This document shows positions 1 to 6,343 of a DNA stretch of 6,389 nucleotides, piece after piece. The DNA lies in NCBI GenBank assembly GCA_937892815.1, contig CALBHZ010000094.1, forward strand, positions 1 to 6,389. Direction: 5' to 3'. How positions within the stretch are numbered: position 1 is the stretch's first letter; every line of letters starts with the position of its first letter. Source of the DNA: an uncultured archaeon (lineage in GTDB: Archaea > Thermoproteota > Nitrososphaeria > Conexivisphaerales > CALBHZ01). The position numbers and the translations under genes were made by a program. The notes under the pieces were generated by a model. It was given only the letters and a program-made list of their open reading frames with translations. It did not search any database and was not told the origin of the DNA.

Positions 1-1
1 C

Positions 2-844
2 GCTAAGATCATAGCTGAAGAGCTCTGTATCCCTCTCGAAAACGTAAACATCGTAATTCCGGATACGCAAACTTCGGTATACGATGTATGTACCCATGCT
101 TCTAGAGGGATTTACGCAGGAGGAGGTGTGGCCTTAAGGGTCGCTAGAAAGGCGAAGCAGAAGCTATTTGAGATCGCGGCTAAGTTGTTAGATGCTTATC
201 CTCATGCTTTAAAGCTTAGATTAGATGAAAAGAGAAAACAGGGGGTAGTTTACGTTGAGGGAGTCAAAGGTAGGGAGTTAACAATCGGAGAGGTCGCGAT
301 GATCGCTAGACATAAGAACTGGGGGACTATAGCCGTAGTTGAGAGCTATAGACCTCCAAGTTGCCCTCCACACTTTACCGGCTACTTCGTCGAAGTTGAG
401 GTAGATACCGAAACCGGCATAGTTAAGCCTATTAGGGTGGTAGCTGGAGCCGACGTAGGAACCGTAATAAATCCCGACCTCGTAGAAGGTCAGATACACG
501 GAGGCTTCTCAATTGGCTGGAGCATGGCTACTCTAGAAGATACGGTTTACGATCCTAGAACCGGCGAACTATTAAATAGGGGCTTCTTAACGGACTATAA
601 GATCCCTACCGCAGCGGACCTCCCCAAAAACGAGAATTACAAGATATTCTTCGTTGAAACTTACGAACCAACAGGCCCCTTCGGAGCTAAGGGGATTGGG
701 GAGGGAGCGTTAAACCCCGTAGCTGGAGCGGTTGCGAACGCGATATACAACGCTCTAGGCATAAGGTTTTACGAACTCCCCATTACTCCTGAAAGGATAC
801 TGAAGGCCTTAAAGGAGAAGGAGGGAGGGCGAAATGGATATTAA
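2..844 (+). CDS. Molybdenum hydroxylase large (molybdopterin-binding) subunit, xanthine dehydrogenase/aldehyde oxidase family, C-terminal fragment
   Basis: This is the C-terminal 280 residues of a molybdopterin-binding subunit that is usually about 700-800 residues long. The 5' part lies outside the window and the frame is open back to base 2. An in-frame GTG at 128 is not the start, because conserved family sequence precedes it (YDVCTHASRGIYAGGG, bases 98-145). Further motifs are GADVGTVINPDLVEGQIHGG (about fragment residues 149-168) and GPFGAKGIGEGALNPVAG (about 225-242). The GAG at 701-703 encodes the Glu of GIGEG, which in this family is the catalytic base next to molybdenum. The protein would hydroxylate or oxidise an aldehyde or N-heterocycle in the cytoplasm, passing electrons to the two subunits encoded next. 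Its last 11 bases overlap the FAD subunit gene. Substrate cannot be assigned: the central region carrying specificity motifs, such as the CoxL active-site loop, is missing. Family is certain, substrate unknown. Confidence 0.95.
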   Translation, partial: AKIIAEELCIPLENVNIVIPDTQTSVYDVCTHASRGIYAGGGVALRVARKAKQKLFEIAAKLLDAYPHALKLRLDEKRKQGVVYVEGVKGRELTIGEVAMIARHKNWGTIAVVESYRPPSCPPHFTGYFVEVEVDTETGIVKPIRVVAGADVGTVINPDLVEGQIHGGFSIGWSMATLEDTVYDPRTGELLNRGFLTDYKIPTAADLPKNENYKIFFVETYEPTGPFGAKGIGEGALNPVAGAVANAIYNALGIRFYELPITPERILKALKEKEGGRNGY

Positions 845-1727
845 TAAGGTAAATACTAAGATCTTGCCGGTTTCATTCGATTACTACGCTCCAAGCTCTA
901 TTGAAGAGCTCTTATCGATACTTAAAAGAGAAGAGGAGGTCGTCTTCTTAGCTGGTGGCACCGACCTCTTAGTTAAGATGAAGCAGAGGATAGTTGAGCC
1001 GAAAGTGGTAGTAAGCTTGAACAGGATAAGCGAGTTAAGCTTCATCGAGGAGAAAGAAGATGGACTTCACATAGGAGCTGTTACGAAGCTTAGAGCTATA
1101 GAGAAATCGGACGTAGTTAGGGAAAAGTTTCCGGTTTTATACTGGGGCGTTAGAGCTATAGGCTCCGTTCAAATAAGGAATATGGGGACTATAGGAGGCA
1201 ATCTATGTAACGCAAGTCCCGCTGCCGATTCGGCTCCTCCTCTCATGGTGCTAAACGCGGAGTTGAAAACGATCGGTGTAGAAGGAGAGAGGAGAATTCC
1301 TATAAACGAATTCTTCGTAGGACCGGGTAAAACCGTTTTGAAGTCTAAGGAGCTTCTAGCCGAAATTAAAGTACCCTATCTACCTCCTAATAGCGGAACT
1401 TCGTTTATTAAGATAGCTAGAACGAGCATGGATATAGCTAAGATAAACGTAGCCGTAATGGTCCGATTGGAAAATGGAAGGATTGGAGAATGTAGAATAG
1501 CTTTAGGAGCTGTTGCTCCAACTCCTATGAGGGCGAGGAAGGCGGAGGAATTCCTAACTGGTAAAGAGGTAACAGATGAGAACTTGAGAAGAGCTGGAGA
1601 AATAGTTTCTAAGGAGATAAGGCCGATTACCGATATTAGATCGACCGCTGAATATAGAAGGGAAGTCTCCAAGGTCTTAACTTATGACGCTCTACGTATC
1701 GCTATAAGGGAGGCGAGCAAGGAATGA
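834..1727 (+). CDS. Molybdenum hydroxylase FAD-binding (medium) subunit
   Basis: The 297-residue protein has the usual length for the medium subunit of CO dehydrogenase/xanthine dehydrogenase-type enzymes. It carries FAD and passes electrons from the [2Fe-2S] subunit to the final acceptor. The N-terminal FAD domain shows the first flavin loop AGGTDLLVKMK (residues about 40-50) and the second loop IRNMGTIGGNLCNASPAADS (about 114-133). The C-terminal part (about 185-290) matches the CO dehydrogenase flavoprotein C-terminal domain, including IALGAVAPTPMRA. The ATG at 834 is supported by a GGAGGG site at 820-825, 8 bases upstream, and the start overlaps the end of the large subunit gene by 11 bp. 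The extra 4Fe-4S insertion that marks 4-hydroxybenzoyl-CoA reductase beta subunits is absent: only two cysteines are visible and they are far apart. This argues against that enzyme. Gene order L-M-S is seen in several archaeal and bacterial clusters. Confidence 0.95.
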   Translation: MDINKVNTKILPVSFDYYAPSSIEELLSILKREEEVVFLAGGTDLLVKMKQRIVEPKVVVSLNRISELSFIEEKEDGLHIGAVTKLRAIEKSDVVREKFPVLYWGVRAIGSVQIRNMGTIGGNLCNASPAADSAPPLMVLNAELKTIGVEGERRIPINEFFVGPGKTVLKSKELLAEIKVPYLPPNSGTSFIKIARTSMDIAKINVAVMVRLENGRIGECRIALGAVAPTPMRARKAEEFLTGKEVTDENLRRAGEIVSKEIRPITDIRSTAEYRREVSKVLTYDALRIAIREASKE

Positions 1728-2203
1728 AGAAGTTAATTGAATTTACCTTAAACGGTAGAAAGGTAAGGGTAGAGGTCGAACCTAACGAGCTGCTCCTCAA
1801 CGTTCTTCGAGAAAAGCTGTGCTTAACGGGAACGAAGTACGCTTGTGGAATTGGAGAGTGCGGAGCGTGTACCGTATTGGTAGATGGAGAAGCGGTTCTA
1901 TCATGTCTAACCTTAGCTATTGAGGTAGATGGAAAAAACGTAGTTACTATAGAGGGGCTAGCTAAAGACGGTAAGCTCGATGTGATTCAAGAAGCCTTCT
2001 TAGATGAAGGTGCTGTTCAATGTGGATATTGTATTCCCGGCTTTATCTTAACCGCTAAAGCTCTTCTGAAGGAGAACCCTAGTCCAACTGAGGACGAAAT
2101 TAGGGAGTATATCAAGGGAAATCTGTGCAGATGTACCGGCTATGTTAACATAGTTAGAGCTATAAAGAGGGCATCTGAATTAATTAAAGAGGGAGAGAAA
2201 TGA
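1724..2203 (+). CDS. Molybdenum hydroxylase [2Fe-2S] iron-sulfur (small) subunit
   Basis: The 159-residue protein is full length for the small subunit of molybdenum hydroxylases. Residues 1-75 form a plant-ferredoxin-like domain with ligands C41, C46, C49 and C61 (motif CGIGECGACT). Residues about 78-155 form the helical second [2Fe-2S] domain with ligands C100, C103, C135 and C137 (motifs QCGYCIPG and GNLCRCTGY). Q99, just before C100, is the residue that in this family contacts the molybdopterin cofactor. All eight ligands are present, so both clusters should form. It relays electrons from the molybdenum site in the large subunit to FAD in the medium subunit. The start codon overlaps the stop of the FAD subunit gene as ATGA, and a GGGAGG site lies at 1708-1713, 10 bases upstream. 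The tight coupling suggests stoichiometric co-translation of the complex. Confidence 0.97.
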   Translation: MKKLIEFTLNGRKVRVEVEPNELLLNVLREKLCLTGTKYACGIGECGACTVLVDGEAVLSCLTLAIEVDGKNVVTIEGLAKDGKLDVIQEAFLDEGAVQCGYCIPGFILTAKALLKENPSPTEDEIREYIKGNLCRCTGYVNIVRAIKRASELIKEGEK

Positions 2204-3126
2204 GTAATTTAAGAGGTAGGGATATAATTTCGGCTTTACAATTTGAAAGAGAGGACGTAGAGAGGTTAATAGACGCGGCCGAATCCTTGAGGAAGGAGAT
2301 AGAGGAAAAAGGCATTTTAGATTATGCGAGGAATAAGATATTAGCTACCGTTTTCCTAGAGCCTAGCACTAGAACGAGGCTGAGCTTCCAGTTCGCCATG
2401 GTTAAGCTTGGAGGACAGGTCATCGATTTCGGCTTAGCCGAAGCCGCGAGCATAGCTAAGGGAGAGAGTTTCGAGGATAGTATGAGGATGGTAGACGGTT
2501 ATGACCCAGATATAATAGTATTAAGACAAAAGGTTCCTGGAAACGCGGCCAAAGCCGCTGAGATATGCAAAGCCCCGGTTATAAACGCAGGTGATGGATG
2601 GAACGAACACCCTACTCAAGCCTTATTGGATGTATATACGATATGGAGGGAGCTTAGGAGAATAGATGGAATTAGAATAGGAATTATGGGCGACTTAAAG
2701 TATGGAAGAACGCCAAGCAGTCTATCCTACATATTATCTAAATTTAAGGATATTAAAATATACTATATAGCTCCGGAGCAGCTTCAAATAAGGCCCGAAG
2801 TTCTAGAGAAGATAAGGGGAGTAGATTACGAGAAGGTAGATAGACCTGAAAAGGTAATGGAAGAGCTCGACGTACTATACGTAACTAGGCTACAAAAGGA
2901 GAGGTTTGAGGATCCAAGCGAATACGAGAGGTTAAAGGGCAGCTATAACATAAATAGAGAGCTATTAGTGAAGTTCAAACACATACCCATCATTATGCAT
3001 CCGTTACCTAGGGTCTTCGAGTTGAGCACGGATGTAGATGATTTGCCGCAAGCGAAGTATTTCGAACAAGCTAAAAACGGCATGTACATCAGAGCTGCGT
3101 TAATCAAAGAGATACTAGGGGTATAA
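2200..3126 (+). CDS. pyrB: Aspartate carbamoyltransferase catalytic chain
   Basis: The 308-residue protein has the normal ATCase catalytic-chain length. It condenses carbamoyl phosphate with aspartate, the first committed step of pyrimidine synthesis, as a cytoplasmic trimer. The carbamoyl phosphate motif FLEPSTRTRLSFQ has STRTR at 56-60. S84 and K87 in SIAKGES are the residues donated across the subunit interface. R109, H137 and Q140 (HPTQ) follow. Aspartate-site residues are R170 (GDLKYGRT), R230 and Q232 (TRLQKER), and P268-L269 (MHPLPR). This set separates it from ornithine carbamoyltransferase and argues for a genuine ATCase rather than a YgeW-like relative. The E. coli RHP tripeptide after beta-strand 105 reads RQK here. 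The ATG overlaps the preceding stop as ATGA, with a GAGGGAG site at 2189-2195. The oddity is context: it is fused into a molybdenum hydroxylase operon, and no pyrI follows, although many archaea keep pyrB and pyrI adjacent. Confidence 0.93.
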   Translation: MSNLRGRDIISALQFEREDVERLIDAAESLRKEIEEKGILDYARNKILATVFLEPSTRTRLSFQFAMVKLGGQVIDFGLAEAASIAKGESFEDSMRMVDGYDPDIIVLRQKVPGNAAKAAEICKAPVINAGDGWNEHPTQALLDVYTIWRELRRIDGIRIGIMGDLKYGRTPSSLSYILSKFKDIKIYYIAPEQLQIRPEVLEKIRGVDYEKVDRPEKVMEELDVLYVTRLQKERFEDPSEYERLKGSYNINRELLVKFKHIPIIMHPLPRVFELSTDVDDLPQAKYFEQAKNGMYIRAALIKEILGV

Positions 3127-3157
3127 ATAGCATGTTATGCCACATGTAATAATCTTT
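3121..3157 (+). promoter_or_regulatory. Possible promoter/operator or terminator in the pyrB-glcD gap
   Basis: The 72-bp gap between pyrB and the GlcD-type gene holds three signals. GTATAAATA at 3121-3129 resembles an archaeal TATA box and would place a start near 3150, giving a leader of about 50 bases. Immediately after it, CATGT (3131-3135) and ACATG (3142-3146) form a perfect 5-bp inverted repeat around a 6-base spacer. A short T-rich stretch, TCTTTT, follows at 3152-3157. The palindrome could be an operator beside the TATA element, or the hairpin of a weak terminator for the upstream operon. The sequence alone does not decide, and the arms are short enough to be chance. Confidence 0.35.
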
Positions 3158-3198
3158 TCCAGAAAAACGTAAAAGGACATAGCGCAATGGTTTAGGTC

Positions 3199-4599
3199 GT
3201 GAAAGAGGAAATTGTTAGGGAAGCGTCTAGAATAGTAGGTTGGAATAATGTCTTACTTGCCCCTGAGGAACTAGTTCCCTTTAGATACGATGCATCCGAG
3301 TTTAAAGGAGAACTCCCATCTATAGTCGTTATGCCTGAAAATGAAGAGCAAGTTAGCGAGTTAATGGCCTTATCTTACGATAAAGAGATACCGGTAGTAT
3401 TGAGAGGAGGAGGTTCTAGCCTAACCGGAGCCTCCATCCCCGCTTTTCCCAATACCATGGTTATCTCCTTTTCAAATATGGTTAAAATACACGAAGTGAA
3501 TATAATAGATAGCTATGTATTCGTTGAAGCTGGAGTAAGGTTAGACGATCTAAATGCGTACCTCTCTCAATACGGATACATGTTCCCTCCCGATCCCGCA
3601 AGCTCGGCCGTAGCGACCGTAGGAGGATGTATCGCAGGAAATAGCGGAGGGATGAGAGGCGCTAAATTTGGACAGGTTAAAAACTGGGTTTTAGGGCTGA
3701 ACGCGGTTCTTCCCGGAGGAGATGTAATAAGGATAGGAGGTAAAACGCTCAAGATAAGGCAGGGATTAGATCTGGTATCCCTAATTGTAGGGAGCGAAGG
3801 GATCTTAGCTGCTGTCACTAGCGCTTATTTAAAGATATGGCCGGCTCCTGAAAGGATAGCTAGGGTACTAGCTTATTATGACGATCTAAGCTATTTAATG
3901 CAAGCGGTAACCAAGTTGAGGGAAAGCAAATTGGTTCCTCTCGTGATGGAATTTTTAGGAGAGGGCTTGCTAGATGCGGTTAGGAGGGTATATGGAGATG
4001 TTATAGAGGCGAAAGGTAGAAACTTGTTGCTAATAGACATCGATGGGCCTGAAGAGTCCTTAAGGAGATACGTTGATAAAGCGATCGAGGCGCTCGAGAA
4101 TGAAGGTTTGATACTTTATAAAATTCCGGAAACCCCGGAGGAGATGGAGAGGGCGTATTTAGCGAGAAGAGCGGCCTTTCCATCTTCCTTGAAAATAAGG
4201 AAAAAACCGAGCGAACGCGTGCTAGTTTCGGATATTGTAGTTCCACCCTCGAAGCTCATTCCAACCATTAAGGAGATAGAAGCGGCGATTGATAGATCTG
4301 GATTGAGAGCTCCTATCGGAGGCCACGTAGGAGATGGCAATATACATTCAGACATATTCTATGATGAAGAGGATGAGGATGAGAAAAGGAGAGCGTGGAA
4401 GCTTTTAGAAGAAATGGCGGAGATAGCGATTAAATACGGAGGATCCGTTTCCGCTGAGCATGGGATAGGGCTTGAGAAAAGGGAGTTGTTAAAAAAGGAA
4501 ATGAAATCTAAAGGATCCTTGAAAGCCTTAGAGATAATGAGAGAAATTAAGAAAATCTTCGATCCGAAGAACTTACTAAATCCCGGAAAGGTAATTTGA
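3199..4599 (+). CDS. FAD-linked 2-hydroxyacid dehydrogenase, GlcD/D-lactate dehydrogenase type
   Basis: The 466-residue protein matches GlcD-like flavoproteins, which oxidise glycolate, D-lactate or related D-2-hydroxyacids to 2-oxoacids. An FAD-binding type 4 domain (about residues 38-215) shows RGGGSSLTGASIP (69-81), PPDPASSAVATVGGCIAGNS (130-149) and LIVGSEG (195-201). The FAD-oxidase C-terminal domain (about 220-466) shows GHVGDGNIH (375-383) and SAEHGIGLEK (418-427), ending in FDPKNLLNPGKV. By family precedent H376, H383 and E420 bind the metal and H421 is the catalytic base. No signal peptide or membrane segment is seen. The GTG at 3199 is chosen because the only nearby upstream ATG in frame (3187) is closed by TAG two codons later. 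There is no well-spaced Shine-Dalgarno site, so translation may be leaderless or from a weak site. The partner Fe-S protein begins one base after the stop. The exact substrate is not determined. Confidence 0.92.
   Translation: MKEEIVREASRIVGWNNVLLAPEELVPFRYDASEFKGELPSIVVMPENEEQVSELMALSYDKEIPVVLRGGGSSLTGASIPAFPNTMVISFSNMVKIHEVNIIDSYVFVEAGVRLDDLNAYLSQYGYMFPPDPASSAVATVGGCIAGNSGGMRGAKFGQVKNWVLGLNAVLPGGDVIRIGGKTLKIRQGLDLVSLIVGSEGILAAVTSAYLKIWPAPERIARVLAYYDDLSYLMQAVTKLRESKLVPLVMEFLGEGLLDAVRRVYGDVIEAKGRNLLLIDIDGPEESLRRYVDKAIEALENEGLILYKIPETPEEMERAYLARRAAFPSSLKIRKKPSERVLVSDIVVPPSKLIPTIKEIEAAIDRSGLRAPIGGHVGDGNIHSDIFYDEEDEDEKRRAWKLLEEMAEIAIKYGGSVSAEHGIGLEKRELLKKEMKSKGSLKALEIMREIKKIFDPKNLLNPGKVI
4585..4592 (+). 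promoter_or_regulatory. Ribosome binding site deciding the TTG start at 4601
   Basis: GGAAAGGT inside the last codons of the GlcD-type gene lies 8 bases before the TTG at 4601. The ATG at 4605 is out of frame and meets TGA after four codons. An in-frame GTG at 4613 has GGAG only two bases upstream, which is too close. The spacing therefore favours TTG as the start of the iron-sulfur gene. Confidence 0.5.
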
Positions 4600-4600
4600 A

Positions 4601-5782
4601 TTGAATGGAGAAGTGCTGAGGAAAGCCGTAGAATTAGCGGGCTTTTGTATAAAATGCGGTTTCTGTGAACCCGTCTGTCCTACGATTCTTGCTTTCAAGA
4701 ACTCTCCAGTTTACGGACCGAGAGGCAGAATACTTCTACTAAGGGAGATATATCGAGGAGAATTTCCCTTAAATGAAAGGATAAGGGACCCATATTACAG
4801 CTGTTTAAACTGTAAAGCTTGCTACGAGGTATGTCCAGCTGAGGTGGATGTTGGAGAGATATCTAGCGAGATGAAAAAGCTGATACAGCTTAAGGGCTTA
4901 GCCCATGCGCTCTCTTACGTCGTTAGAGATGTTTTCCAATTGTACGGGAATCCGCTAGGGGTTAAGGTAAGTAATAATGAGATTAGTGAGATCTTACCGA
5001 GGAGAGGAAAGTATACGCTATTTACCGGTCAGCTTTACCAGCTTATGGGATACGCGGATAGGATTTCTTCGATATTGGACCTTTTGAGAGAACATCCGTC
5101 TCTACTCAACGTATCTACGAGAAGCGGGCTCAGCTCTATCTTTCTCAAATTTAAAGGTGCTTCGCATGCTTTTATCGAATCCATATTATGTATTTCCAAA
5201 TTATTAAGAGGTAGAGATGTAGCATACGATCCCAGCGCCGATTTCTATAGCGGGATATTCCTGTACGATCTAGGGTTTGAAGAAGTCTTTTCAGAGCATG
5301 CAAAGAAGGTATTTAACGAACTAAAGGAGAGAGGGATAACGAAAGTGGTAACAATCGATCCCCATACTACTTATGCCTTGCTGTCCCTATACCCTAGGTA
5401 TGTTGAGGGATTCGATATAGACGTTACATACTACCTCGAGCTGTTGGACGACCTGAATTTAAAGGTGGTCGGCGAAATAAGTGTAGCTTATCAAGAACCA
5501 TGTTACCTAGTTAGACATCTAAGACTTTCGGACATTAGATCTATATTAGAAAGCGTAAAGGGCCTATCGTTGGAGAAAGTTAGGACTTCTTGCTGTGGAG
5601 GTCCTATCGAGTACCTATATCCAGAAAGATCGAGGGCCATAGCTAAAACAAGGGCTACCGAGCTTTCGGCAGGTGGAAAAGATCTCTTCATAACGGCATG
5701 TCCAGTTTGCATGAGCAACTTTAGAAAAATCGCTCTAGATCCACTAGACATTTCCCTATTTATCTATAGGAACCTATCTTAA
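4601..5782 (+). CDS. Iron-sulfur electron-transfer subunit, GlcF/HdrD-like, with degenerate first CCG domain
   Basis: The 393-residue protein is about the usual GlcF length. Two 4Fe-4S clusters are predicted from the N-terminal ferredoxin-like part: C16, C19, C22, C26 (CIKCGFCEPVCP) and C68, C71, C74, C78 (CLNCKACYEVCP). The C-terminal cysteine-rich (CCG) domain is intact: C301 in YQEPCYLVRH, C331-C332 in SCCGG, and C367/C370 in CPVC. The preceding CCG-like domain (about residues 137-275) keeps the fold pattern but lacks the cysteines: LFTGQ at 141-145 where the family usually has a Cys after LFTG, YSG at 216-218 where CCG would stand, and DPHT at 253-256 where CPxC would stand. The product would accept electrons from the GlcD-type flavoprotein encoded one base upstream and pass them to a quinone or another acceptor. 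The start is TTG (see the site at 4585). Role is solid, acceptor unknown. No membrane helix is evident. Confidence 0.88.
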   Translation: MNGEVLRKAVELAGFCIKCGFCEPVCPTILAFKNSPVYGPRGRILLLREIYRGEFPLNERIRDPYYSCLNCKACYEVCPAEVDVGEISSEMKKLIQLKGLAHALSYVVRDVFQLYGNPLGVKVSNNEISEILPRRGKYTLFTGQLYQLMGYADRISSILDLLREHPSLLNVSTRSGLSSIFLKFKGASHAFIESILCISKLLRGRDVAYDPSADFYSGIFLYDLGFEEVFSEHAKKVFNELKERGITKVVTIDPHTTYALLSLYPRYVEGFDIDVTYYLELLDDLNLKVVGEISVAYQEPCYLVRHLRLSDIRSILESVKGLSLEKVRTSCCGGPIEYLYPERSRAIAKTRATELSAGGKDLFITACPVCMSNFRKIALDPLDISLFIYRNLS

Positions 5783-5795
5783 ATTTCTATTAACC

Positions 5796-5804
5796 CTTAT
5801 ATAA
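5796..5804 (+). promoter_or_regulatory. Archaeal TATA-box promoter for a leaderless transcript
   Basis: CTTATATAA lies in the 44-bp gap after the GlcF-like gene and matches the archaeal box A. Its centre is about 26-27 bases before the ATG at 5827, which is the usual distance from TATA box to transcription start. The mRNA should thus begin at or within a base or two of the start codon. No Shine-Dalgarno site precedes that ATG, which fits. This marks a new transcription unit. Confidence 0.75.
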
Positions 5805-5826
5805 TTTCGAGAATTCCTTACTACGG

Positions 5827-6343
5827 ATGAGCACAGCTATAGTGGATAGAAGTAGGGAAGAGTATGCAATTTTAGAAAGGTGGACGAAGGTTAAGGAGTA
5901 TAACGTCATAGGCAAGAGCTTCAGAAGGGTAGATGCGCTTGAGAAAGCTATAGGTAGAGCGCTATTCGTTGGCGATTACTTCATACCTGGAATGTTGTAC
6001 GCTAGGATTGTAAAAAGCCCTGTTCCTCACGGAATTTTGAGGGGCATAAATCCTGGAAAAGCTATAGAGGTTAAGGGCTTCTTTGGCTTAGTTACCGCTA
6101 AACACGTACCCGGAATTAACGAAGTTGGGTACTATATACACGATCAACCCGCTATAGCCGAAGGAAAGGTTAGATTTCATGGAGAACCCGTAGCCCTAGC
6201 TTTAGGGGAAACTCCCGAAGCGGCTGAAGAAGCAGCGATGTTAACAGAGGTAGACGTTCAAGAGCTCCCTGCCGTATTCGATCCATTAGAGGCTTTAGAG
6301 GGCAAGGTTCTAGTCCACGACGACAAGGAGAGAAATATAGCTA
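5827..6343 (+). CDS. Second molybdenum hydroxylase large subunit, N-terminal fragment (contig end)
   Basis: The first 172 codons of a second molybdopterin-binding subunit are present. After a 28-residue lead, the aldehyde oxidase/xanthine dehydrogenase a/b hammerhead domain begins (about residues 29-158). Family hallmarks are FRRVDALEKAIGRALFVGDY, LPGM-like IPGMLYARIVKSPVPHG (53-69), GKVRFHGEPVALALGET (113-129) and ELPAVFDPLEAL (146-157). The ATG at 5827 is the only sensible start: an in-frame stop lies at 5791-5793, the next in-frame Met is residue 56, and the TATA box fits leaderless initiation here. The genomic sequence ends at about 6343. The frame stays open through the adapter to 6389, but those 14-15 codons are not real. 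Because the fragment does not overlap in domain content with the one at 2-844, their similarity and shared function cannot be judged. It may head another L-M-S cluster or share the M and S subunits upstream. Confidence 0.9.

Noticed and set aside
128..844. GTG at 128 as the true start of a short 238-residue protein
   Set aside because: The same frame is open back to base 2 and encodes conserved family sequence upstream of 128, so the gene is simply cut by the window edge.
1376..1672. Minus-strand open frame opposite the FAD subunit gene, and similar ones at 278-499, 3567-3818, 4001-4246, 4116-4355 and 5503-5751
   Set aside because: All lie fully inside well-supported + strand genes, have no recognisable domains or upstream signals, and are expected shadows of biased codon use.
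834..1727. 4-hydroxybenzoyl-CoA reductase identity for the first hydroxylase
   Set aside because: The FAD subunit lacks the 4Fe-4S cysteine insertion that defines that enzyme's beta subunit.
3187..3201. TAG at 3193-3195 read as pyrrolysine, extending the GlcD-type protein from ATG 3187
   Set aside because: The extension adds only four residues, the GTG after it gives a normal N-terminus, and nothing in the window suggests a pyrrolysine system.
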